A stretch of DNA of 45,203 nt, from contig CAYSDZ010000029.1 in the NCBI GenBank assembly GCA_964429915.1, positions 1-45,203 on the forward strand. Direction: 5' to 3'. Positions 35,750 to 43,252 of this stretch are shown here, one piece after another. The notes under the pieces are model-generated. The model saw only the letters and a list, made by a program, of their open reading frames with translations, was not told the DNA's origin and did not search any database. A program made the position numbers and the translations under genes. Positions within the stretch are counted from its first letter, which is position 1, and each line of letters begins with the position of its first letter. Origin of the DNA: Alteromonas_F sp964429915 (GTDB lineage: Bacteria > Pseudomonadota > Gammaproteobacteria > Enterobacterales > Alteromonadaceae).

Positions 35750-36369
35750 TTGAATACGGCCCAATTATTGAAAAATTACTCGCTGGCGATTTTATTTGTG
35801 ACACAACCGACCAACACAATTTCCATAAGCTGCAACAAGACGACATATTCAGTGCAGTAAATGATTACCTCAAGCCGCTTAACCGCAGAGTGGCCTGTAA
35901 TGACGATAAAACGGTGTTTTTCTTGTCTTACGTGCACATTGATGAAAGTGCACGTAAGCATATTCAACATAGTTTTACACAAACAATGCAAGCATTGTTG
36001 CCAATGCTGGAATTTATGCAGTTGGTACAAGAAGCCGCTGGACAAGACGGAGCCTTAGATCAAGGCGATACGATAAAGCTACACGAATTTTCACTTAAAA
36101 TAGAAGATAATCAATCTCTAAAAGTGCGCCTTGCACAGTTGGCCAGCACAACGCTTTTTAGGTCGCATAGCGACTCGATAGAACAGCAAATAAAGTTACT
36201 ATTTAAGCGAGTAAAGGAACTGGGTTTTTTATATCAGCCTCATAGCGATAGACAGATCTATTATGTGACAGGGAAGATAGAACATTTGATCGAGCTAGTT
36301 CGGTTTATCAAAGATCAGGAAAATATTGAGTTTGAAGAACCTGAGCCGACGCAAGGAGATTTATTGTGA
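35746..36369 (+). CDS. JetB/MksE-like protein (DUF4194-like)
   Basis: A 207-residue acidic protein with a two winged-helix look: LLAGDFICDTTDQHNFHKL then a repeat-like EQQIKLLFKRVKELGFLY. The pattern of a small protein starting with a short loop, a KLL-type helix and a C-terminal winged helix with YYVTGKIEHLIEL resembles MksE/JetB (DUF4194) proteins, which bind the kleisin in MukBEF-like complexes. The ATG overlaps the SMC stop, with GGAG upstream. Sequence similarity to known families is weak by eye; the assignment relies on size, fold pattern and position between the SMC and kleisin-like genes. Confidence 0.7.
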   Translation: MIEYGPIIEKLLAGDFICDTTDQHNFHKLQQDDIFSAVNDYLKPLNRRVACNDDKTVFFLSYVHIDESARKHIQHSFTQTMQALLPMLEFMQLVQEAAGQDGALDQGDTIKLHEFSLKIEDNQSLKVRLAQLASTTLFRSHSDSIEQQIKLLFKRVKELGFLYQPHSDRQIYYVTGKIEHLIELVRFIKDQENIEFEEPEPTQGDLL

Positions 36370-37601
36370 GCATGGCAAGTGAGCTAGCCATGCTAGGTCA
36401 GCACCGGCTTGAGCTAATCGGTAAGCATGCAGGTGTGTTAATTCAAGCCTATATTGACGGAAAGTTAGATGAATCAGGCTTATCGCTTTTGGCCTTAGAA
36501 AAATTAGAAGCGGCTCGGATTATCTGGCGGCCCGATGAACATTCAGCATTATGTTTGCGGCCTACCGTAAACGAATTAGTGGCAACGCTGACTCAAGATG
36601 AACGAAAACGTCAAATTCATGCTGATGTGGGGGATCATCTCGACTATATTAATACGCGAGTCAGGAGTATTCGAGCCGCGCGGAACAAGGGTGACTATGT
36701 TAGTAGCGAATACCATGTTCAACTTCTTACTGAACGCGTACATGACTTAATAGGACAATTCAGTGAAGCCATCGATAGTCTCTGGTATCGACTCAATTCT
36801 GAGTTCGGTTTTGTTAGCAGTTTAGACGATAAAATACGAGAAATAGAGCTCGCTCAGAAGCAACTGAGACGCTTACTGGATGGTTTCAAGCTAATCGATT
36901 TTACCGATCTCATTGAACTTGCCGGCTCTGACTCAGCACTACGTCGTTTGTTAGTCACTCAATTACAAGCCAAGTTGTCAGACCTTCATGGTTCGTTGTT
37001 AGAGGTGCAAAAACGTTTGGTTGATTTGATGTCGCGGTTTCGTAAGCAAGCCGAGCGGTCGTTGCTGGTGAATCGCATGGCTGCCTATTTAAAACAACAC
37101 CCTGGTTTCATCGTTGGCGATTATGGCAACCGTAGTAAAGTACCGCAGCTCATTAACACCGCCGCACCTATTTTAGCAGCTGCTGCGCCGGCTTTGGATA
37201 GAGCTCAAGATGCATACTTAATGGCTAACATTGCCGCATCTGTAGGTGCTAAGCCCGAGCAGTCTGTAAAACACGATGAGCAGGACAACGGTTTTGAGCT
37301 TGCTGAACTTCATGTTGCGCAACATCAACAGCGTCAAATAAAACAGGATGTTGAAAATTATTTTATACAGGTTATCGAGGCCAGTGAGCCGGTCAGTGCC
37401 TTGTTTTTTCTACACAACAAAAAGCTAGAATGGGACAGCGAAGTTTGGCTTTTTCAGGTTATTGCAGAATTTGAAGGAATGCCAGCAAAAGACAAATCTA
37501 GCTTTAGTTGCACGAAGATAGGCGATGCTGTTAGCGCATTTAATCATTTGAAAATTATAAAAGACATTGAAGTAGCAACACGATTTTTTGATCCCGTTTA
37601 A
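36366..37601 (+). CDS. JetA/MksF-like kleisin subunit
   Basis: A 411-residue mostly helical protein. The first 80 residues look like a winged helix (SLLALEKLEAARIIWRPDEH). A long coiled-coil region follows (about 90-230, LDYINTRVRSIRAARNKGDYVS to LSDLHGSLLEVQKRLVDLMSRF), then a C-terminal winged-helix-like part (EVWLFQVIAEFEG). This resembles MksF/JetA kleisins (DUF3375-like). The GTG start at 36366 overlaps the upstream stop and has AAGGAG seven bases before it; the next ATG (36372) is too far from that SD. By analogy it would bridge the SMC heads and bind JetB. Family assignment is by architecture and context. Confidence 0.7.
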   Translation: MSMASELAMLGQHRLELIGKHAGVLIQAYIDGKLDESGLSLLALEKLEAARIIWRPDEHSALCLRPTVNELVATLTQDERKRQIHADVGDHLDYINTRVRSIRAARNKGDYVSSEYHVQLLTERVHDLIGQFSEAIDSLWYRLNSEFGFVSSLDDKIREIELAQKQLRRLLDGFKLIDFTDLIELAGSDSALRRLLVTQLQAKLSDLHGSLLEVQKRLVDLMSRFRKQAERSLLVNRMAAYLKQHPGFIVGDYGNRSKVPQLINTAAPILAAAAPALDRAQDAYLMANIAASVGAKPEQSVKHDEQDNGFELAELHVAQHQQRQIKQDVENYFIQVIEASEPVSALFFLHNKKLEWDSEVWLFQVIAEFEGMPAKDKSSFSCTKIGDAVSAFNHLKIIKDIEVATRFFDPV

Positions 37602-37613
37602 CGGTAAAACACC

Positions 37614-38504
37614 ATGCAAAACTTTCAAGACTTGTCAGGAACAGCAAGAAGAATGCTTAGGCGGCAGGCTGAAAAAGCGAATGTTGTTCTTGTTGTTTCG
37701 CTTACCACCAAAAGCGGTAAAGAAATTCACCAGTATTGTGAGAACCAGTGCATCATAGGAAAGCAACTCGATTCCGGCCGTTCGTTTTCGCTAAGTCGCC
37801 AACAACTTCAAGAAATAGATCATCGTCTAGTGGAAGACGGTTATGCGTCCATTTACACTGATTTTTCAGCATTAGACAGAAAACAAGCCAGTGAATTAGA
37901 TGTTGACGAAAAAAAAGCAGGCATTAAACCCACTGAATTTCATCTTTTGATCGTTTGTGATGACTTTGCTTCAAAGAACGCTTTAAATAACGGGCACTAC
38001 AGTAGAAGCCTGCAGTGGCAGTTCAATGTTGAAGTCAATGCCATGTATTTGGACCTAAGCGCGTATAGGTATTTGGTCGTAGTAGAAAACAGAGACAGCT
38101 TTAACACTTGGTTCCAATACGATACGGACGACACTATGAGTCCATTGGTTGTGTATCGCGGTGATAACAGGCTTCATACTAAGGCAGTCGAGCTCATTAT
38201 CAAAAGATGGCAGAACGAAAAGAGCGAGCAAAGCCTGCTGTATTTTGGTGATTTAGACATTAAAGGCTTATCCATCGCCATGGAAAAACCCTATGGAGGT
38301 TTGCTGCTACCTTCAATAGATTACATACAACGTTACGCAAGTTCGGCTCATTTTCCACCAGAGCAAGAAAAGTTTATCGCGTCAGTTGAACAGCAATGCC
38401 CCACTGAATGGTCAGACTTGCTAAATTTTTTAACACAAAAGAGAGCCGGATTACGGCAACAACGTATGTATGACACAAAATTAAGCATCTACTCTCGAAA
38501 GTAA
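37614..38504 (+). CDS. JetD/MksG-like Toprim nuclease subunit, short form
   Basis: A 296-residue protein. The C-terminal half looks like a Toprim domain of the JetD type: VVVENRDSF (155-163) gives the catalytic Glu E158, and LLYFGDLDIKG (208-218) gives the DxD pair D213/D215. JetD cleaves the DNA that the JetABC motor has looped. The N-terminal half (about 1-115) shows no DUF3322 signature and is shorter than usual, since JetD proteins are near 400 residues. It is 12 bases after the JetA-like gene with a poor SD. The Toprim motif is well supported; nuclease activity is inferred from the family. Confidence 0.75.
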   Translation: MQNFQDLSGTARRMLRRQAEKANVVLVVSLTTKSGKEIHQYCENQCIIGKQLDSGRSFSLSRQQLQEIDHRLVEDGYASIYTDFSALDRKQASELDVDEKKAGIKPTEFHLLIVCDDFASKNALNNGHYSRSLQWQFNVEVNAMYLDLSAYRYLVVVENRDSFNTWFQYDTDDTMSPLVVYRGDNRLHTKAVELIIKRWQNEKSEQSLLYFGDLDIKGLSIAMEKPYGGLLLPSIDYIQRYASSAHFPPEQEKFIASVEQQCPTEWSDLLNFLTQKRAGLRQQRMYDTKLSIYSRK

Positions 38505-38573
38505 CATAAAAAGTAAAACAATTAGGTAAACAGAAATGGCACTTTTATTAAATGTTATTGTCGAAACAAAAAT

Positions 38574-38602
38574 TTAACACTATTCGATTAAATTGTTATC
38601 TT
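38574..38602 (+). promoter_or_regulatory. Candidate promoter of the TerB-like gene
   Basis: TTAACA (38574-38579; 5/6 match to the -35) and TATCTT (38597-38602; 4/6 match to the -10) have a 17-base spacer, 26 bases before the ATG at 38629. If real, the TerB-like gene has its own promoter apart from the SMC cassette. The region is AT-rich. Confidence 0.35.
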
Positions 38603-38628
38603 TGCTGAGAGTAGAATAAGGATCCGTT

Positions 38629-39030
38629 ATGCAATTATCGTCAAACCAGAAATTTAATCAGGCTTTAATACAAATGGCCGTTTTGTTGTATCAAGTTGAC
38701 CGCAAAGTTACACTTACCGAACAAGAGGCCTTAGATGAAGTAATAAACAAGGTTGACTGGGAAAGCCCTATTTCAATTGAAGCATTTAAAACGGAAGCTA
38801 TCTATCTGGCCAGACAAGCATTGGACCTTGGCGAAGGGCGCAGTTTTTTAAAAGCAATGAAAGAAGATTTACTGTTTAATGCTGACAAGGCACTTGAAAC
38901 GGCTTGTTTTATTACTGGCGTTGACGGAGACAGAAGCGAAGAAGAAGTTGAGTATTTACACTTTCTTACTCATAAATTATTAGCAAAAGCCTTGGTATCC
39001 TCTGTGACAGGCTTAGCCGAAGCAAGCTAA
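38629..39030 (+). CDS. TerB-like / DjlA-type protein
   Basis: A 133-residue all-helical, acidic protein with the TerB-type pattern: a first helix LIQMAVLLYQVDRKVTLTEQE, then EEEVEYLHFLTHKLL, with an acidic GVDGDRSEEEVE loop that could bind metal. TerB-like domains occur alone in many gammaproteobacteria and as a linked domain in tellurite/stress and defence modules. The gene lies 124 bases after the Toprim gene on the same strand, with AAGGA upstream, so it could be co-transcribed or independent. Family assignment is by eye; function unknown. Confidence 0.65.
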   Translation: MQLSSNQKFNQALIQMAVLLYQVDRKVTLTEQEALDEVINKVDWESPISIEAFKTEAIYLARQALDLGEGRSFLKAMKEDLLFNADKALETACFITGVDGDRSEEEVEYLHFLTHKLLAKALVSSVTGLAEAS

Positions 39031-39039
39031 AATACAAGC

Positions 39040-39063
39040 AAAAAAAGAACCCGCTTGCGCGGG
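39040..39063 (-). terminator. Rho-independent terminator of the TonB receptor gene
   Basis: On the minus strand a GC-rich 5-bp stem (CCCGC at 39050-39054 with GCGGG at 39059-39063, TTGC loop) is followed by TTCTTTTTTT. It lies just past the stop of the minus-strand TonB receptor gene (39085). On the plus strand there is no comparable T-run, so it works mainly for the receptor. Confidence 0.75.
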
Positions 39064-39084
39064 CCCTGTAATTTTTATCGACAG

Positions 39085-41808
39085 TTAAAACTGATAACGA
39101 CCTTGCAGATACCATGTGCTGCCGTTGAATCCAAATGGGCTATTCTCTGGGAATAGCTGCCCTGTATTGCCTGCAAATGGATTGCGGTCAGGGAAAGTAT
39201 CGAACAAGTTATCGACACCTGCTGCTACTTCCCAATTATCACCGATAAAGTAGGACACTTGCACGTCTATCAATACCTCGGCACTGATGCCGTTTACACC
39301 ATTGCCAGTATCATCCCAACCACCAAAGTAATTGGCTCTTAACAAGGTTCGAAAATTGCCTTGCTGATGAGTCCATGCCAAATTCCATTTTGTGTTCGGC
39401 AATAAATCTTCTATTGCAGCTACTCTGTCTGCATCGATAGGATTGACTGTGCCGACACTGTCCACAGAGGTTTCGTTATAGTTTCCTGTAAAAATAAGTT
39501 TTGAATCGCCGCCCATCAAGTCAAAAGAATAGTTCCCCACTACATCAAATCCCCACGTTGTCGTGTCAAAACTGTTTGAGAAAAAACGAAACTCGGTTAG
39601 GTCGTCAAGGCCGATAAAATCGCTGCGATTAATGATGCCTCTTGCATCGAGATCAATTAGGCCATCAGGAACGCTGCCGTATTCGACACCACCAACAAAC
39701 TCAAGTGCTGCAAGAAAATCTACGTTAGCCCCTAAGGCAACCCTGTCTTCCAGTTTGATGTTGTAGTAATCGACTGTCCAGTTCATGCCAGCCACATCGA
39801 GAGAGAAGCCTAATGAGAAATTTTTGGCATCTTCAGGTCCAAGAGTAGGACGACCATTTCCGCTGCTTTCTACAAAGTCTGCCGCTAATTGACCTGCCGG
39901 TGACGACAATGGCAGCGTTCCTTGGTCGACTAGAGAGCCGTTAACAATAGCGGTGGTTACGTTGGTAATGCTTGCTTGTCCGGCAGTCGGTGCGTGGAAG
40001 CCCGTAGAATAGGCCGCTCTTATTCTGAACTCGTCAATGATTTTATAAATACCTGCAATCTTGAAGTTGGTTGTATCGCCAAAAGTACTGAAGTCTTCAT
40101 AGCGCACTGCAGCTTGCAAGGTAAGGTTATCAATCACATCGGCTTCGACGTCAACGTAAAAGGCTACGCTGTCTTGTGATGAGGCGGTGTCAGCGGGGAA
40201 ACCACCGAATCCATTAGAGCTAGAAGAAAAACCTTGGTCAGCCAATACACCAAGTTCAAACGACGCGTCATCACCTTGGAAAAGCTCAAAGGTTTCTTCT
40301 CTGTATTCCGTTCCAAAACCTATGTTGAGGTCGGAAGCAAAGCCTACATCAACTGCATAAACAAGATCCAAATTGGCAACGGTTTCTTCTTGTATTTGAC
40401 CACCGGGCACAAAATCTCTCGGTGTAGCTGGGCCTAAAGACGCATTAATGGTGTTATTAATAAAAAAGATGGTTTCATTAGAGCCGTACTGAACACTGGC
40501 GTCATACAACAAACCTGTGCCTAGCTCTATTTCACCTCTCACGCCTAACGCGATGGAGCGATCAGTGTTATCCCCACCAAAACGCGGAGTGAAACCAAAG
40601 GGTATTGTTTCAACAAACGAGAAGCAATTCGCATCCGCAGTAACCTCTGCTAAGAAGTCAGGGTCGGGGGTTACATTACCCGTACCACCAATTGGAATGC
40701 CATCAATACATTCACCTCCAACGCCTAATCCATCTAAGTCGCCCACTAAAATTGAGTGAACGCCGTCTTCGCCATCGGCTACTTCAAGCCCAGTTAGTGG
40801 ATCAACAATGGGACCTGCATAAACACCCCCACGCTGACTACCTTCAGTCACTGGGTTACGATAAAAAAAACCGCCTGCCACGTTTCGCTCGCCGTAGTTA
40901 CCAAATAAGTACAGTTCTGCATTATCGTTTATGGAGTAGGCTGAGTTGATAAATATTTTAACATCGTCTTTTACGTCGGGTTGCCCCCAATATTGAGGCA
41001 CCTCGTTTGTATAACTATTGATGTCGATAAAATTGTCTGTACTTAAATAGCCGGCTGCAACCAATCCGGCAACATCATCACGCACGACAGAGCGAACTGT
41101 TCCATCCACTTCCCTAAATTCGCCCGTGATATTAATAAAACCATCGTCACCCAGTGCAAATCCTGCATTCGCAGAAACAGTAATACTGTCTCCGTCTCCT
41201 TCTGTGGTCGATCCGGCTCTTGCGACTACTTCAAACCCTTCTGCGTCATCGCGCAAAATAAAATTGAGCACGCCTGCAATGGCATCAGAGCCGTATTGAG
41301 ATGAAGCGCCATCACGTAACACCTCTACTTGCTTTAGCGCTAAAGAAGGAATAGAAGAAATATCGACACCTTGGGCACCGTCTGAAATGCCACCGCCTAA
41401 AAATGAAATGATCGATCCTCGGTGTCGACGTTTGCCATTTACTAAAACCAGGACATTGTCAGGTGAAAGGCCGCGAACATTAGCAGGTCTAACAATGGTA
41501 GCCGCGTCACTAATGGGTTGTGTGTTAACGTTAAAGGATGGCACCGCGGTTCGTAAAAGATCTTGCACGTCAGTTGAAGAATTTTGTCTAAAATCCTCAC
41601 CAGAAATCACATCAACAGGAACAGGTGAATCAGCAGCAGAACGTCCAGATAATCGTGTACCCGTTACAATGATTTGTTCAGCTGCTTCGGTTTTCTCGGC
41701 TTTAGCGTCTTGAGCCAAAGCGGTGGGTGTTGCAAATGATGTTACAGTGGCAGAGGCAAGTAGCCCAAGACGTACTTTACCCGCAACTTTATTCAAAGCA
41801 GTTTTCAT
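39085..41808 (-). CDS. TonB-dependent outer-membrane receptor
   Basis: A 907-residue outer-membrane transporter with a signal peptide (cleavage after ALA at about residue 32). It has a TonB box-like region (EQIIVTGTR, about 44-52), a plug domain (VPVDVISGEDF to DGASSQYGSDAIAGVLNFIL) and a 22-stranded barrel ending in the typical aromatic WYLQGRYQF C-terminus. The size and the GISDGAQGVDISSIPSLALKQVEVLRDGASSQYGSDAI stretch are typical of Alteromonadales receptors, several of which take up oligosaccharides or peptides; the substrate cannot be read from sequence. No ABC or SusD-like partner lies beside it. Confidence 0.92.
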   Translation of the reverse strand: MKTALNKVAGKVRLGLLASATVTSFATPTALAQDAKAEKTEAAEQIIVTGTRLSGRSAADSPVPVDVISGEDFRQNSSTDVQDLLRTAVPSFNVNTQPISDAATIVRPANVRGLSPDNVLVLVNGKRRHRGSIISFLGGGISDGAQGVDISSIPSLALKQVEVLRDGASSQYGSDAIAGVLNFILRDDAEGFEVVARAGSTTEGDGDSITVSANAGFALGDDGFINITGEFREVDGTVRSVVRDDVAGLVAAGYLSTDNFIDINSYTNEVPQYWGQPDVKDDVKIFINSAYSINDNAELYLFGNYGERNVAGGFFYRNPVTEGSQRGGVYAGPIVDPLTGLEVADGEDGVHSILVGDLDGLGVGGECIDGIPIGGTGNVTPDPDFLAEVTADANCFSFVETIPFGFTPRFGGDNTDRSIALGVRGEIELGTGLLYDASVQYGSNETIFFINNTINASLGPATPRDFVPGGQIQEETVANLDLVYAVDVGFASDLNIGFGTEYREETFELFQGDDASFELGVLADQGFSSSSNGFGGFPADTASSQDSVAFYVDVEADVIDNLTLQAAVRYEDFSTFGDTTNFKIAGIYKIIDEFRIRAAYSTGFHAPTAGQASITNVTTAIVNGSLVDQGTLPLSSPAGQLAADFVESSGNGRPTLGPEDAKNFSLGFSLDVAGMNWTVDYYNIKLEDRVALGANVDFLAALEFVGGVEYGSVPDGLIDLDARGIINRSDFIGLDDLTEFRFFSNSFDTTTWGFDVVGNYSFDLMGGDSKLIFTGNYNETSVDSVGTVNPIDADRVAAIEDLLPNTKWNLAWTHQQGNFRTLLRANYFGGWDDTGNGVNGISAEVLIDVQVSYFIGDNWEVAAGVDNLFDTFPDRNPFAGNTGQLFPENSPFGFNGSTWYLQGRYQF

Positions 41809-41870
41809 GTGTATTCCCCAAAAAGAGATGGTTGTTAAAATGTTGGCGTACGTTATTAATTGAGCTTGTT

Positions 41871-41914
41871 ATTATAAAAAGTGATTTGCTCGCAACGTTT
41901 TGCCTATAAATCAC
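41871..41914 (-). promoter_or_regulatory. TonB receptor promoter region with inverted repeat
   Basis: On the minus strand TATAAT (41871-41876, perfect -10) lies about 62 bases upstream of the receptor ATG. The -35 zone is poor but is spanned by an inverted repeat GTGATTT-N20-AAATCAC (41881-41887 with 41908-41914). This layout could be an activator or repressor site. No Fur-box match was seen. Confidence 0.4.
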
Positions 41915-42051
41915 GCGGGTTTATGATTTATATTCTTTTTTAACTGGTAAATTTAGAAAATTCAACCTATTTATTTTGTGGCTTCAATTTTTTTGTTGAG
42001 GTGGAACGGGTATGGGTGTGCCTCATAGAGGCTGCACCAAGTGAAATGACA

Positions 42052-42438
42052 TTATGAAACCATACAAAATGCATTCAATTTGTTTCCGTCTAGATCTCGG
42101 AAGTATCCTGCGTAAAATCCAGTTGTGGCATCGTCAGGCCTAAACCCCGGTTTTCCTTCACACCTTGCTCCGAGTTCTAAGGCTTTGGCATAAAAAGCGT
42201 CTACGTCTTTTTGTGTCTGCAAGTATATGGCTACCATCGTACCGTTACCGACTGATGCAGGCTTTTTATCAAAAGGAACAGTGACAGACAAAGCCGGTTC
42301 TTCTTCCGATCTCGACCATGCAATAAAATAGTCGGGTTCTTCCATAAACCGACTGGCTCCAATGGTTGCTAGTAACGAATCGTAGAATGTGCTTGATTTG
42401 TTCAAATCGTTCGTACCTAAAGTTATGTAACCTATCAT
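42052..42438 (-). CDS. VOC family protein (glyoxalase/bleomycin-resistance fold)
   Basis: A 128-residue vicinal-oxygen-chelate protein. It starts MIGYITLGTNDLNKSSTFYD, the usual first beta-alpha unit, and ends AGYFRDLDGNKLNAFCM, the usual metal-binding second unit. I choose the ATG at 42438 because GGAG ends six bases upstream. A longer ORF start at 42498 would add a 20-residue non-conserved piece and run through the palindrome. Such small VOC proteins are often self-contained enzymes or resistance-like proteins of unknown substrate. It is divergent from a WYL regulator that probably controls it. Confidence 0.88.
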   Translation of the reverse strand: MIGYITLGTNDLNKSSTFYDSLLATIGASRFMEEPDYFIAWSRSEEEPALSVTVPFDKKPASVGNGTMVAIYLQTQKDVDAFYAKALELGARCEGKPGFRPDDATTGFYAGYFRDLDGNKLNAFCMVS

Positions 42439-42491
42439 ATTATTCTCCATTGACATGTGATTGACATCGCATTTATGGTAGAACACTTCTC

Positions 42492-42508
42492 CTGACACCT
42501 ACTGTCAG
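42492..42508. promoter_or_regulatory. Perfect palindrome operator between VOC and WYL genes
   Basis: CTGACA-N5-TGTCAG, a perfect 6-base inverted repeat with a 5-base spacer, lies 36 bases from the regulator start and 54 from the VOC start. Its position between divergent genes is what one expects for the operator of the WYL-type regulator on the plus strand. Confidence 0.65.
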
Positions 42509-42543
42509 TAATATTGGTGTTCGAATCATCTTTACGCAAATAT

Positions 42544-43230
42544 ATGGCAAAGGCAGACAGATTAAATCAGATCGTTCATTACCTTCGAAGAATGCATCAT
42601 GCTGTTACAGCAGAGTGCTTGGCACAAACGCTAGATGTGTCGGTAAGAACCATATATAGAGATGTACAACATTTGGTCGATACTGGGGTGCCCATTATGG
42701 GTGAAGCAGGGGTGGGGTATGTCATAGACAAACATTATCACTTACCTCCGATTACGTTTGATACCGATGAAATAGAGGCAATTGCGTTGGGTGTGGGTAT
42801 GGTCAGCAACTGGACCGACGAAACTTTCGCAAGAAAAGCACTTAGCGCATTTGAAAAAATTCAAGCAACATTGGCGGCAAATCGCTTAAACGAATTACAA
42901 CAAATTTGTACTTTCTCTCAGCCAAGCCACTACAAAATACCGTGGGAAGTGAGTTTTTCAGACGTTCGCGAATGTATTCGCCGCAAACATAAAATAGAAT
43001 TTGTGTATTGCGATTTAAGCGAAAAAACGTCAAAGCGAATAATTTGGCCGCTTGCTTTAGTGTCATTTAGTCCAGTCTGGCTTCTAGCGGGTTGGTGTGA
43101 ATTAAGGTCTGATTTTCGCTCGTTTCGCTTAGATCGCATTGCTCACTTTAAGCAACTAGAAGCACGCTACCCCAATGATAAAAATAGAAATCTTGCCGCT
43201 TATCTCGTTTCTGTACGCAGCGAACAATGA
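42544..43230 (+). CDS. YafY-family WYL transcriptional regulator
   Basis: A 228-residue regulator with an N-terminal DeoR-like winged helix (AECLAQTLDVSVRTIYRDVQHLVDTG, about 24-48, then GEAGVGYVI) and a C-terminal WYL domain (PLALVSFSPVWLLAGWCELRSDFRSFRLDRI). I choose the ATG at 42544 over the upstream TTG at 42514, which would add 10 residues without a clear SD. WYL proteins sense ligands such as nucleic-acid fragments or nucleotides; YafY members regulate small adjacent genes. The palindrome CTGACA-N5-TGTCAG upstream is its likely binding site and the divergent VOC gene its likely target. Confidence 0.93.
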   Translation: MAKADRLNQIVHYLRRMHHAVTAECLAQTLDVSVRTIYRDVQHLVDTGVPIMGEAGVGYVIDKHYHLPPITFDTDEIEAIALGVGMVSNWTDETFARKALSAFEKIQATLAANRLNELQQICTFSQPSHYKIPWEVSFSDVRECIRRKHKIEFVYCDLSEKTSKRIIWPLALVSFSPVWLLAGWCELRSDFRSFRLDRIAHFKQLEARYPNDKNRNLAAYLVSVRSEQ

Positions 43231-43252
43231 TATGTACACTCTTTACCTATTA

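Noticed and set aside
32060..37601. The SMC cassette as the housekeeping MukBEF condensin
   Set aside because: MukF-MukE-MukB order and the long MukB (about 1480 aa) do not fit, and a Toprim gene follows; MukBEF has none.
42439..42498. 20-residue N-terminal extension of the VOC protein
   Set aside because: The inner ATG has GGAG at ideal spacing and begins at the conserved first strand; the extension would run across the palindrome.
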